Below, in pieces: positions 16,653 through 24,626 of a stretch of DNA of 44,872 nucleotides. How positions within the stretch are numbered: the first letter of the stretch is position 1; each line of letters starts with the position of its first letter. The DNA lies in NCBI GenBank assembly GCA_030650495.1, contig JAUSEB010000004.1, forward strand, positions 1-44,872. Reading direction: 5' to 3'. Both the position numbers and the translations under genes were made by a program. Below the pieces are notes generated by a model, which was given only the letters and a program-made list of their open reading frames with translations, had not been told where the DNA came from and ran no database searches. The DNA is from Armatimonadota bacterium. GTDB lineage: Bacteria; Armatimonadota; UBA5829; JAUSEB01.

Positions 16653-16684
16653 GTTGGGCGGGGAACTCCAAATCCCCGCCCAAC
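16653..16684 (+). terminator. Perfect hairpin after the glycosidase-like gene
   Basis: A 12-bp stem (GTTGGGCGGGGA pairing with TCCCCGCCCAAC) and 8-nt loop, 14 nt past the stop. A T-rich stretch comes only about 15 nt later, so it is either a weak terminator or another palindromic repeat. Confidence 0.5.
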
Positions 16685-16752
16685 GTCTATCTGACAGGAT
16701 TGTTTTATTTTAGGTATGTCTGTTTAGCAGCTTCGAGGAGGAAGAGGCCAAA

Positions 16753-18960
16753 GTGACTATTAAACGGCTATGCTTGGTTGGTTTTCTTGTATTCCCTCTA
16801 GTTATTCTATATATGGCGCTTGCCTACAACGAGCAAGCAGTAAAAGGCGTAAAAGCTGTTGATCCTAGACAACCTCTATATAGACATATTGTAATCCAAC
16901 CTTCCCCTATGAGTCAGAATGAGCCTGAATTAGTTCTTCAGTACGCTCATACCGACTATCCACTCGATGTCTCATTCGCCGTAAAAGCGCCGATTTTTGC
17001 CGCGAACGATGGAAATGGTCATATAGACATTTGGAACACAAGGACACAAACTCTGGAGCGCGTCATTGATACCGGCGTTAAGGAGAGCAGGCGGAACTAC
17101 ATCACTAGGGCTATCGCTCTTTCGCCAAGTGGGAAAACGCTTGCTTATTTAACCAATGATGGTGAGGCTCAGATTTGGGACACTAGTTCAGGTAAATTGC
17201 TAAAGAAACTTCCCAAGCCACTTGGCGAACTGCCCGTAAGCGTAACTTGGTCGGCAGATGGGCTGAAAGTCGCAGCCGGAAGCACGACATCTGTTCGCGT
17301 ATGGATCGTTGAATCCGGTAAGACACTCCGCACATTCCCCGCTGCCGGTGATGTCGCATTTTCAAAAGACGGGCGAATTCTTGGGATAGCCAGTGAAAGC
17401 GGCGCGTCTTTGTTCGATATAACTACAGGCCGCAAGATACGCTCCTTCCACGATAAAGCAGGAGTGAGTTGGCCAATCGCAATTTCACCTGATGGGCGGT
17501 ATGTCGCTACAGGCGGGGAAGACCCGAGCTGGGACCCTGGACCACTCCCTCAAGACGAGGATGGAAATGAGTACCCGCCAACAGAATCGTTTTACTCACA
17601 TGAACTGAAAGTGAAGATTTGGGACCGTCGCACAGGCAGGCGGCTTAGACTGCTGCCGGGCCATAATAACCTTGATGGCGGCACAAAAACACTGCAATTT
17701 ACATCAGACAGCCGCAGACTATTTAGCAGCGGAGATAGTTACACTGCCTTGTGGGATATCCGGTCGGGTAAAAAAGTTAAAGACATCAATGGATATGGCT
17801 CCATATCTCTTTCCCCCGATGGCAAGTATTTGTTAAAACCGCACATGCCGCCTCTCCCAATACGGTCTATTGCTTTTTCACCTGATGGAAAAATACTTGC
17901 CGCAGGAGATGAAACCGATGGTTCAACAGGTCTGCGCTTATGGGACATTGGAAGTGGCCAGCTTGCTCTCGCTCTTCAAGGACCACCGCCGAATTTGCAT
18001 AGCGTCAGCTTTATCTCAAATCATAAGGTATTAAGTAATAGCCTAAACGGAGGATACATTTGGGACGCCTCCACCGGAAAAATACTCACAAAGCACAGAG
18101 GGCTGACGGAAGAGCTTTTTTCTGGATGGGCGCTGCTTACACCAGATGGTTCAAAAATAGTCAACGAATCCATGGGCGGTTTCCAGAAGTCTTTTGCGGT
18201 TTTAGATGCGGTGACCGGCAAATCCATTACAACCCTCCCCACAGGTCACACCGGTTCACTGAATAACGTCTCATTTTCACCTGATGGACGCTATTTGGCG
18301 AACGAGAATTCCCGTGACTCTACCGTAACAATCTGGAATCTGGACACAGGCAGAAAGGTATCAGAACTCGATAATATTGGTAGGGGAGGCGCTTACCTTT
18401 TCTTCTCCCACGATGGTAAGACTATGGCAGGGTCTCTACCGGGTCTTGTGCGCATGCCTGATAACAAGCAGATGACGGATAATAGGCTTATTCTATGGGA
18501 CACTAATTCAGGTAACACAAAGAAGCAAATCATTTTGAGCGAAAAACCGGCGCGTGTTCTGGCATTCACACCCGATGGGCGGACTCTTGCCGCAGGAATA
18601 GGCGCCGATATCCATCTATATGATACTAAAACCCTACATGACAACGGATCGCTAAGCGCAGGCAAATCCCCAATAACCGCATTGGCATATTCTCCAGACG
18701 GCAGTCGCATCGCCGCTGGTCACGAAGACGGCATAATACAAATATGGGATGTGGAACCTTACAAACTCTTGATCACAATGCTTGGTTTCACATCCGCTGA
18801 CGGTAAGAATATTTCTCAAGATTGGATTGCTTACACCCCTGACGGCTTCTATGACTGGTCTCCGGGAGCGACAAAGCTGATAAGGTGGAGATATAAAGGG
18901 AAACTCTACCCGGCAAGTGCATTTACTCAAAAACTACAACAGGATAAGTTGCTCAAGTAG
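16753..18960 (+). CDS. Membrane-anchored WD40 beta-propeller protein
   Basis: 735 residues. One N-terminal hydrophobic helix (about 4-22) acts as an uncleaved anchor or signal. The rest is WD40-like repeats with SPDGKYL / IWD / LWDI endings, enough for two propellers. Clear repeats are near 115-145, 245-300, 370-400, 500-530 and 635-665. The C-terminus has DWIAYTPDGFYDWSPGA near residue 690, a module that often closes WD40 proteins linked to caspase-like or signalling partners. No enzyme domain is present, so it is probably a scaffold. The GTG start follows GAGGAGGAAGAGG. Codon use is somewhat AT-richer than in the flanking sugar genes. Confidence 0.85.
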   Translation: MTIKRLCLVGFLVFPLVILYMALAYNEQAVKGVKAVDPRQPLYRHIVIQPSPMSQNEPELVLQYAHTDYPLDVSFAVKAPIFAANDGNGHIDIWNTRTQTLERVIDTGVKESRRNYITRAIALSPSGKTLAYLTNDGEAQIWDTSSGKLLKKLPKPLGELPVSVTWSADGLKVAAGSTTSVRVWIVESGKTLRTFPAAGDVAFSKDGRILGIASESGASLFDITTGRKIRSFHDKAGVSWPIAISPDGRYVATGGEDPSWDPGPLPQDEDGNEYPPTESFYSHELKVKIWDRRTGRRLRLLPGHNNLDGGTKTLQFTSDSRRLFSSGDSYTALWDIRSGKKVKDINGYGSISLSPDGKYLLKPHMPPLPIRSIAFSPDGKILAAGDETDGSTGLRLWDIGSGQLALALQGPPPNLHSVSFISNHKVLSNSLNGGYIWDASTGKILTKHRGLTEELFSGWALLTPDGSKIVNESMGGFQKSFAVLDAVTGKSITTLPTGHTGSLNNVSFSPDGRYLANENSRDSTVTIWNLDTGRKVSELDNIGRGGAYLFFSHDGKTMAGSLPGLVRMPDNKQMTDNRLILWDTNSGNTKKQIILSEKPARVLAFTPDGRTLAAGIGADIHLYDTKTLHDNGSLSAGKSPITALAYSPDGSRIAAGHEDGIIQIWDVEPYKLLITMLGFTSADGKNISQDWIAYTPDGFYDWSPGATKLIRWRYKGKLYPASAFTQKLQQDKLLK

Positions 18961-18985
18961 GTATCTGATTGTCTGCTATAAGTAT

Positions 18986-19061
18986 GCTTCGGGATACGCA
19001 TTTCATCCCGAAGCGCTCTCACATGCCAGATACTTCGGGACGAAAGACGAGTCCCGAAGTA
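18986..19061. repeat. Two CTTCGGGA-type hairpins
   Basis: The first has arms GCTTCGGGAT/ATCCCGAAGC (18986-19014, loop 9). The second has arms TACTTCGGGAC/GTCCCGAAGTA (19031-19061, loop 9). Both are perfect. The first could end the WD40 transcript. The second is the uninterrupted form of the outer element split at 41600-41751. Confidence 0.85.
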
Positions 19062-19076
19062 TAGCTTTCCCTCCTC

Positions 19077-19130
19077 CCCATTTTCATTAAGGACATTTCC
19101 GCCAATACGCCTAAGTATTTCTTGGTAAAT
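19077..19130 (+). repeat. 54-nt leader repeat upstream of dapF-like gene
   Basis: CCCATTTTCATTAAGGACAT and the following TTCCGCCAATACGCCTAAG recur at 20250-20305 with a few changes, in both cases in front of a gene (57 and 25 nt from the start codon). It includes the AAGGACAT octamer (19089-19096). It may be a shared promoter/leader or a repeat that brought one. Confidence 0.7.
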
Positions 19131-19186
19131 CATCCCTGAGGGTGGAGTTTTCGGCGCCTCGGCGGAAACGAAATCAGGAGTAGAAA

Positions 19187-20026
19187 GTGCATTTCGCAAA
19201 ATATCACGGCTTGGGCAATGACTATATCGTTATCGAGCCTGGAGAGTTTGATGGTGAGCCTGCAACCGGCCAGATCGTGCGGATATGCCACCGCAACTAT
19301 GGCGTTGGATCTGACGGCATTCTATATGGGCCACTGAGCGCTAAAGATGCGGATTTTGGGCTGAGGATATTCAACCCGGACGGAAGTGAAGCGGAAAAAA
19401 GCGGCAATGGGCTTCGCATATTCTCACGCTATCTCTGGGACAAAGGCATGGTTCAAGAAGAACCTTTTACCATATCCACAATTGGCGGGCTTGTGCGCTC
19501 ACGTGTCTTCGATGGCGGCAAGCAAGTGACCGTTGAGATGGGAAAGGTCAGCTTCAACAGCAGGGTTATACCTATTGTAGGACCAGAGCGTGAGGTAATC
19601 AACGAAAATATCTCAATTGCGGGGGGCCAACTCACATTTTGCGCCGCGACCATAGGCAATCCGCACTGTGTGGTGATTTGCGATACTATAAGTGAAGAAG
19701 AGACCAGGCGATTAGGCCCGCTTATAGAGAACGACGTGAGGTTTCCAAATAGGACTAATGTCCAGTTTTTGCAAATAATAGACCGCGAAAATATCCGCAT
19801 CGAGATATGGGAACGCGGAGCCGGATACACGCTGGCGTCAGGCAGCAGCAGTTGCGCGGCGGCGGCTGTCGCTCACAAACTTGGTCTGTGCGGTTCGCGG
19901 ATAACGGTCCACATGCCGGGAGGCCAAATGGAAGTTTCCGTTGCTGAAGATTTCTCAATTAAGATGACCGGCCCCGTCATTAATGTATGCAGCGGCGAGG
20001 TTTCAGATGAAGCATTCCTGCATTAG
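19187..20026 (+). CDS. Diaminopimelate-epimerase homologue lacking both catalytic cysteines
   Basis: 279 residues, full DapF length with both alpha/beta domains: N-terminal FAKYHGLGNDYIVIEP, YGVGSDGIL, a central GNPHCVV, and ERGAGYTLASGS before the second active-site loop. True DapF interconverts LL- and meso-diaminopimelate with two cysteines in the loops (E..CGNG and ACGxGAC). Here both are serine: Ser72 in EKSGNGLR (codon AGC, 19400-19402) and Ser218 in ASGSSSCA (codon TCA, 19838-19840). Cys223 remains nearby. Serine in these places is seen in related proline-racemase-fold enzymes with other chemistry, so this may not be a DAP epimerase. GTG start with AGGAG 6 nt upstream. Annotated dapF by similarity, function open. 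Confidence 0.85.
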   Translation: MHFAKYHGLGNDYIVIEPGEFDGEPATGQIVRICHRNYGVGSDGILYGPLSAKDADFGLRIFNPDGSEAEKSGNGLRIFSRYLWDKGMVQEEPFTISTIGGLVRSRVFDGGKQVTVEMGKVSFNSRVIPIVGPEREVINENISIAGGQLTFCAATIGNPHCVVICDTISEEETRRLGPLIENDVRFPNRTNVQFLQIIDRENIRIEIWERGAGYTLASGSSSCAAAAVAHKLGLCGSRITVHMPGGQMEVSVAEDFSIKMTGPVINVCSGEVSDEAFLH

Positions 20027-20058
20027 CAGAATTCGCGAAAGGAATTATTTTCCCCGGT

Positions 20059-20083
20059 GTTTCGGGAATCTTGTTCCCGAAAC
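20059..20083 (+). repeat. Hairpin GTTTCGGGAA / TTCCCGAAAC, also possible dapF terminator
   Basis: Perfect 10-bp stem with loop TCTTG, 33 nt after the stop codon. An identical 25-nt copy is at 27073-27097, where it interrupts a gene remnant, so it is a dispersed element rather than only a terminator. Confidence 0.85.
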
Positions 20084-20090
20084 GATTGTA

Positions 20091-20226
20091 TGCTGCGGGA
20101 ATGGTCTTATAGTAGAGACTTATATATTTAATCCACCGCAATTCCCGCAGTACGTGAGTGAGTTTGCTGCGGGAACTACTTTATTCTTAATCCAAGGCTT
20201 TATCCAAATACACCGTTCCCGCAGCA
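20091..20226. repeat. Two TGCTGCGGGAA-type long-loop hairpins
   Basis: The first has CTGCGGGAAT at 20092 pairing with ATTCCCGCAG at 20141. The second has TGCTGCGGGAAC at about 20176 pairing with GTTCCCGCAGCA at about 20215. Loops are about 30-40 nt. A third copy is at 21527-21589, beyond the next gene. The first element and that copy also match each other as a 30-nt inverted repeat (one mismatch) bracketing the DUF2961 gene. Confidence 0.8.
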
Positions 20227-20249
20227 TAGCGCGCCAAGCAACAACCCCA

Positions 20250-20305
20250 CCCATTTTTCATTAAGGACATTTCCGCCAATCCGCCTAAGTAGTCTCATGG
20301 TAAAT
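20250..20305 (+). repeat. Leader repeat upstream of the DUF2961 gene
   Basis: Second copy of 19077-19130, ending 24 nt before the start codon. It carries the AAGGACAT octamer at 20263-20270. With the hairpins before it, it fills the 303-nt gap after dapF. Confidence 0.7.
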
Positions 20306-20329
20306 AAGCAACTCTAACCGGAGGGTAGG

Positions 20330-21505
20330 ATGTTAGACGACACAGGTATACTTGGTGGATTGACGAAAGTTAGGAAGGCGCGGACGCTTAGGGCCTCATC
20401 CTGGGCGGTTGACGGGCGGAACCGCGATTCATGGGACATCCCGCTCGGCAAGTCGGTCGTGCTGGCCGATCTCAAAGGCCCCGGCTGCATCACGCATATT
20501 TGGATGACGCAGAACAGGCCGGGCGTTTTGCGCAACGCCGTGCTCAAATTCTACTGGGATGACGAGGAAGAACCCAGCGTCCTCGTTCCATTAGGCGATT
20601 TCTTCTGCATGGGGCATGGGATAATAAACTCGTTCCAGTCGCTGCCGTTCACGGTATCGGTCAACGAGGCGCTAGAGAAGAAATTCGGCACACCCGCCGC
20701 CTTTAACTGCTATTTACAAATGCCGTTTCGGAAGTCCGCCCGCATAGAACTTGAAAACCAGGCTTCCGAAAAGCACGTCCAGTATTTCTATATAGACTAT
20801 GAGGTTTATGACGAGCAATTTGATGATGATGTCGCGTATCTCCACGCGCAATTCCGCCGCGAAAACCCCTGCGACGGCTGGGGGCACGAGATACTCGCTA
20901 ACGCGCCCGAATGCGACATTGTGAACAAAGAAAAAGAGGCGTGGGACAACAACTACGTCATCTTGGAAGCCAAAGGTCGCGGGCATTATATCGGCTGTAA
21001 TTTGTCCGTCACGAACCTTCAGGGCACGCGCTCATGGTGGGGCGAAGGCGATGATATGATATGGGTTGACGGCTACAAATGGCCGCCCGACATTCATGGC
21101 ACCGGCTCGGAGGACTATCTCAACCAGGCTTACGGTATGCAGAAAAACGCGTATCTGATGAATGGTTCGTCCATTTACGAGAAGCAGACCGACGGTTATC
21201 AGACCTCCTACGTTTTCCATCTGACCAACCCGATCAGGTTCAACAAAGAGATTAAGGCGACTATCGAACACGGCCACGGGAACCATTTGGCTGATGAAAT
21301 GGCCTCGGTCGCGTACTGGTATCAAATAGAGCCGCATAAGCCGTTCGGCATTTTGCCCGTCGAGCAGCGGCAGCCAATCAAGAAAGAGCTTTGGGGAGAT
21401 TGGATTATTGATCCGGCCAATCAGACTCCGCAGAAAAAAGTCAAACTCAACGCCGAGATGAAAGAGATGAAAAAGCGTTACGCTGACCGAATGAAGGCGA
21501 AATAA
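20330..21505 (+). CDS. DUF2961 / GH172-family protein
   Basis: 391 residues. The DUF2961 signature is clear: an N-terminal SWAVDGRNRDSWDIPLG, GPGCITHIWMT, FYWDDEEEPSVLVPLGDFF, then the later WWGEGDDMIWVDG and DIHGTGSEDYLNQAYG. This double jelly-roll family is now GH172, with characterised members acting on arabinofuranose or fructofuranose linkages. The two carboxylates of the active site are probably among the Glu/Asp residues of the GEGDD and GSEDY motifs (family knowledge, not tested). No signal peptide, so intracellular. GGAGGGTAGG immediately precedes the ATG. The sugar-catabolic neighbourhood fits. Confidence 0.88.
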   Translation: MLDDTGILGGLTKVRKARTLRASSWAVDGRNRDSWDIPLGKSVVLADLKGPGCITHIWMTQNRPGVLRNAVLKFYWDDEEEPSVLVPLGDFFCMGHGIINSFQSLPFTVSVNEALEKKFGTPAAFNCYLQMPFRKSARIELENQASEKHVQYFYIDYEVYDEQFDDDVAYLHAQFRRENPCDGWGHEILANAPECDIVNKEKEAWDNNYVILEAKGRGHYIGCNLSVTNLQGTRSWWGEGDDMIWVDGYKWPPDIHGTGSEDYLNQAYGMQKNAYLMNGSSIYEKQTDGYQTSYVFHLTNPIRFNKEIKATIEHGHGNHLADEMASVAYWYQIEPHKPFGILPVEQRQPIKKELWGDWIIDPANQTPQKKVKLNAEMKEMKKRYADRMKAK

Positions 21506-21526
21506 TAGGAAGTCGCGGGGTCACTG

Positions 21527-21589
21527 TGCTGCGGGAATTGCGATAGACTAAGCGCATCAATCTCTGCTATAAGACCATTCCCGCAGCAT
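21527..21589. repeat. TGCTGCGGGAA-type long-loop hairpin, third copy
   Basis: GTGCTGCGGGAATTG at the left and CATTCCCGCAGCAT at the right, loop about 30 nt. Forms a long inverted repeat with 20090-20119. Confidence 0.8.
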
Positions 21590-21590
21590 A

Positions 21591-21672
21591 CTAACCCCCC
21601 TCAATCCCCCCTTCTCAAGGGGGGAAGTGTCGTAGCTCCCCTCCTTACGAAGGAGGGGTTGGGGGAGGTTAA
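21591..21672. repeat. CCCCTCCTTACGAAGGAGGGG element, copy 1
   Basis: About 80 nt. It has outer arms CTAACCCCCCTCAATCCCC and GGGGTTGGGGGAGGTTAA, and inner hairpins CCCCCCTT/AAGGGGGG and CCCCTCCTTACGAAGGAGGGG. Copies in the same orientation are at 25671-25742 and 36148-36226. It supplies the sequence just upstream of the propeller gene's AAGGA site. Confidence 0.92.
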
Positions 21673-21688
21673 AAAGGAACACGGTAAT

Positions 21689-22762
21689 ATGAAAAGCAAA
21701 TATCCCGTCACGCAAATCTCATCCGGCGCCGGTCCCGCTGTCCACAGCTATTTCGATCTGTGTCCCGAAAGCTTCGATGCAACGCGGGTGTTGTATTACG
21801 AATTTACGGAAGACTCGGCGAGAAACGGCTATGTGATGGTCGCGACCCTGAACAAGTCCGCCAAATTGCCGCTTCGCCACGATCCCACGGGCGAGCCATG
21901 CTCCGGCTCCTCGCACGAGGGAGTGGAGCAGCAGTGGGTCGATAATAATACAATCGCTTACAGGGGAGGCGAACGAGATCACCGCGAAACCGTTATTTGC
22001 TCTATCCACGACAATTCAATTCGCCGCCTGCCGGGAGCGATACGCATGTTCTCACCCGTGAACGGAATGGGACTCAACACGTCTGGGACCTCGCGGAACG
22101 ACGAGCCTGCCGTCTACCTGATGGATTTCCAAAGTGGTAAAACCCGCCGCTTATTTACCCGAAAGGATTTATTTGAGCGCCACCCCTGGCATGACAGCAT
22201 CAAGGACCTCGATAAAATCTACTTCAAGCACTCCAAATGGACCCTTGACGGCAAACGTTTCTTTGTCGTGTTCACAAACGAAGGCTATGACAGGCCGGCG
22301 GGAGTCAGGGGTGTAAAGTCCATATTCGTGGCGGACGCCGGCTGCTCCAACATCCGTTATCTCTGCGAATTCGGCCATCACCCGATGTGGGCGGATGATG
22401 GGACTTTCGCATACGCGTTCGATTTCAGGCAGGACAAAATGCTCAATTTGGTAGCGCATCCAATTGACGGACGCGAGGCGTATCCACTGTTAAGTAATAT
22501 TCACGGCTGGCACGCGAGCCTTAATCCTGAAGGAACCAAAGTGGTCACTGACGTGGGTGCATGGAAGGAAAAAGGCAACGGAGCGTTGTTGTTATACGAT
22601 CTGAAAACGGGCGAATACACCGAGCTTGTCATATATAAGATGGTAGACGCCAGCCACGCGGGCTGCCACGCGCATCCGGTATGGTCGAGGAATGGCAAGC
22701 GTGTATATTTCAACTCCAGCGACACCGGCGTACCGCAGTTGTATGCGATTGATTTGGTTTAG
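21689..22762 (+). CDS. Oligogalacturonate-lyase-like (PL22) beta-propeller protein
   Basis: 357 residues forming a seven-bladed TolB/WD40-like propeller. Blade endings such as YLMDFQSGKTRRLF, DGTFAYAFDF, GALLLYDLKTGEYTEL and HPVWSRNGKRVYFNSS are visible. The order and the histidines in HSKWTLDGKRF, GHHPMWADDG and CHAHPVWS are those of the oligogalacturonate lyase family (PF14583/PL22), which cleaves unsaturated digalacturonate in the cytosol using a metal held by histidines. No signal peptide. The ATG at 21689 is chosen because AAGGA lies 10 nt before it. An in-frame TTG at 21659 lies inside the repeat element and is unlikely. Specificity for pectin fragments is inferred. Confidence 0.82.
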   Translation: MKSKYPVTQISSGAGPAVHSYFDLCPESFDATRVLYYEFTEDSARNGYVMVATLNKSAKLPLRHDPTGEPCSGSSHEGVEQQWVDNNTIAYRGGERDHRETVICSIHDNSIRRLPGAIRMFSPVNGMGLNTSGTSRNDEPAVYLMDFQSGKTRRLFTRKDLFERHPWHDSIKDLDKIYFKHSKWTLDGKRFFVVFTNEGYDRPAGVRGVKSIFVADAGCSNIRYLCEFGHHPMWADDGTFAYAFDFRQDKMLNLVAHPIDGREAYPLLSNIHGWHASLNPEGTKVVTDVGAWKEKGNGALLLYDLKTGEYTELVIYKMVDASHAGCHAHPVWSRNGKRVYFNSSDTGVPQLYAIDLV

Positions 22763-22767
22763 TGATT

Positions 22768-22838
22768 AAGCTTTCAGTAGCGGCGCCTTCGGCGCCGGCA
22801 TCGGCAGCAGGCTACCGATGCAACAGAGCTGACAGCTT
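22768..22838. repeat. AGCTGTCAG-type palindrome split by a GGCGCC/CATCGG element
   Basis: Outer arms AAGCTTTCAG (22768-22777) and CTGACAGCTT (22829-22838). Between them lies the 47-nt element also found at 788-834. This fills the gap between the convergent propeller and aroF genes. Confidence 0.8.
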
Positions 22839-22843
22839 TTCCG

Positions 22844-23866
22844 CTACAACTTCCTATCCACCGCCTCGGCGATTCGGCGAAGCTGGTTCATTAAGGCTGC
22901 AAACTTTTCAGGCTTTAACGACTGCGGGCCGTCGCTCTTAGCGTGGGGCGGATCGTTATGCACCTCTATCAGCAGGCCGTCCGCGCCTGCGGCAACCGCT
23001 GCTCTGGCCACAGCCCCCACCATTCGCCAATCACCCGTCGCATGGCTTGGATCGACCATAACGGGCAAATGCGTCCATCGCTTGAGAACCGGAAGAGCGT
23101 TGATGTCGGTGGTGTTCCTGGTCGAGTCCTCAAAAGTGGTGATTCCGCGCTCGCATAGTATGACGTTCTGGTTACCCTCCGCCATTATATACTCAGCGGA
23201 CATTAGCAAATCTTTGACTTTCGCCGCAGGACCTCTTTTAAGCAGCACCGGCCTGACGCCTGAGCCTACCTTCTTCAGCAGGGCGAAGTTCTGCATATTG
23301 CGCGCGCCTATTTGCAGAATGTCGGCGTAATCCGTCACCAGGCGCACGTCATGGGTATCGATGACCTCGGTCACTATCGGCAGGCCGACTTTGTCTCTCA
23401 CCCTGGCAAGCATCTTAAGACCTTTTTCGCCAAGTCCCTGGAAACTGTATGGAGAGGTTCTGGGCTTGAACGCGCCGCCTCGGAGTATCTTGGCGCCGGA
23501 TTGTTTGATCGCTTCCGCAATTTCCAGGAGATGGCCTTCATCCTCAACGCTGCACGGACCGGCGGCAACTGTAATCTCATTTCCGCCGATAATAACGTCC
23601 CGCACTTTAACGATCGAGCCTTCGGGATGATAGGACCTCGACGCAAGCTTCCAGAGATCGGAGATAAGGTCCACACGAGCAACTCCCGGCATATTCGAGA
23701 AATGCTCGATCAGATCCGCCTTGTGCGCGTCGACTTCACCCAAAACCGCTATGACCTTGCGCTCAACGCCGGGGTTCATAAACGGCCTAAACCCTACTCT
23801 CTCTATCTCCTGCTCCACCTCGCGGATTTCATCCGGCGTGGCGTCCAAGTCCATAATTATAATCAC
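22844..23866 (-). CDS. aroF: 3-deoxy-7-phosphoheptulonate (DAHP) synthase, type I-beta
   Basis: 340 residues. The N-terminal ferredoxin-like regulatory domain (about 1-70) is followed by a TIM barrel with [40 protein letters not shown] and [10 protein letters not shown], all family hallmarks for phosphoenolpyruvate, erythrose-4-phosphate and metal binding. It makes the first intermediate of the shikimate pathway. The ferredoxin-like domain matches the Thermotoga-type enzyme, which is feedback-inhibited by tyrosine/phenylalanine. GTG start at 23866 with GGAGGA 6 nt upstream. It supplies chorismate for pabBC further along. Encoded alone, with palindromes on both sides. Confidence 0.95.
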   Translation of the reverse strand: MIIIMDLDATPDEIREVEQEIERVGFRPFMNPGVERKVIAVLGEVDAHKADLIEHFSNMPGVARVDLISDLWKLASRSYHPEGSIVKVRDVIIGGNEITVAAGPCSVEDEGHLLEIAEAIKQSGAKILRGGAFKPRTSPYSFQGLGEKGLKMLARVRDKVGLPIVTEVIDTHDVRLVTDYADILQIGARNMQNFALLKKVGSGVRPVLLKRGPAAKVKDLLMSAEYIMAEGNQNVILCERGITTFEDSTRNTTDINALPVLKRWTHLPVMVDPSHATGDWRMVGAVARAAVAAGADGLLIEVHNDPPHAKSDGPQSLKPEKFAALMNQLRRIAEAVDRKL

Positions 23867-23978
23867 GGCGTATCCTCCGTCTCTTCTTTCAAATACTCAC
23901 GCAAATCAAACATAGGCCGTGGAAACAGCTTATCCGAGGAGGAACTACATGTCAATACGGGGAGGGAGTTGGGTTTAA

Positions 23979-24008
23979 GCTGTCAGCTGTCAGCTGACAG
24001 CTGACAGC
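23979..24008. repeat. Perfect 30-nt AGCTGTCAG-family palindrome
   Basis: GCTGTCAGCTGTCAG followed by its reverse complement, 6 nt from the stop of the helical-repeat gene. It lies between two minus-strand genes. Confidence 0.92.
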
Positions 24009-24014
24009 ATAAAA

Positions 24015-24626
24015 CTAATCTCCGCGCTTATCTGTGGTTATCCGCAGTTGGCTCTCAACACCAGCGTCCGCCATCTCCTGCACAGAGCGTATGAACCTGC
24101 GCATGCGTTTGCGGTCCCAGTCATCGGCTGAAAGCTGGTAAGCCCTTCTGAGATAGGGCAGCGCCTTTCCCGGCTGATTGAGCTTTCTTGCGTAAATTGT
24201 GCCCATTATCTCATGAACGGCCATATTGTCGGGGTTATTATGAACGCCTTCTTTCAGATATTCGATTCCCTCGTTGGTGCGGTCCATCCCCATGCACAGC
24301 ATCCACGATCCGAGTAAATAGGCATCCACGAAATGCGGGTCCAAATCCGTGATGACTTTGACCAGAGGGAGTATCTCTTTGTTAGCGCGCCAATTGGTGT
24401 TCGTGCGGATGAATTCATGATGGTACTTTTCCACTTTAATCCACAACACATTTGCTATCACCGATCGGAATTCACCGGCTAAGGCGTACATAGCCGATTC
24501 ACTCTTACCGGCGCGTCCAAGGCTGGTCTTCTCATAATTGGCGTCAACAACGGGTTCGAGGATGCATAATGCAGCGAATATGGCTATGAATGGCAAAAAT
24601 TTCCGAATGGCTGCCGTTTTTCTCAT
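24015..24626 (-). CDS. Membrane-anchored TPR-like protein of the ABC locus
   Basis: About 203 residues. An N-terminal basic segment and hydrophobic helix (FLPFIAIFAALCILEPVV) form a signal anchor. Helical repeats follow, of which AYLLGSWMLCMGMDRTNEGIEYLKEG and the next (AVHEIMGTIYARKLNQPGKALPYLRRAY, spread over two helices) are TPR-like. The start at 24626 has GGAGG 9 nt upstream and overlaps the stop of the small membrane gene (ATGA-type), so translation is coupled. The last residues (LRITTDKRGD) and stop are encoded by a dispersed GATAACCACAGATAAGCGC-type repeat. Likely a partner of the exporter encoded just upstream. Confidence 0.8.
   Translation of the reverse strand: MRKTAAIRKFLPFIAIFAALCILEPVVDANYEKTSLGRAGKSESAMYALAGEFRSVIANVLWIKVEKYHHEFIRTNTNWRANKEILPLVKVITDLDPHFVDAYLLGSWMLCMGMDRTNEGIEYLKEGVHNNPDNMAVHEIMGTIYARKLNQPGKALPYLRRAYQLSADDWDRKRMRRFIRSVQEMADAGVESQLRITTDKRGD

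Noticed and set aside
20091-21589. Insertion sequence around the DUF2961 gene
   Set aside because: The flanking inverted repeats are real, but there is no transposase. The enclosed gene is an ordinary sugar-enzyme gene, so only the repeats are annotated.
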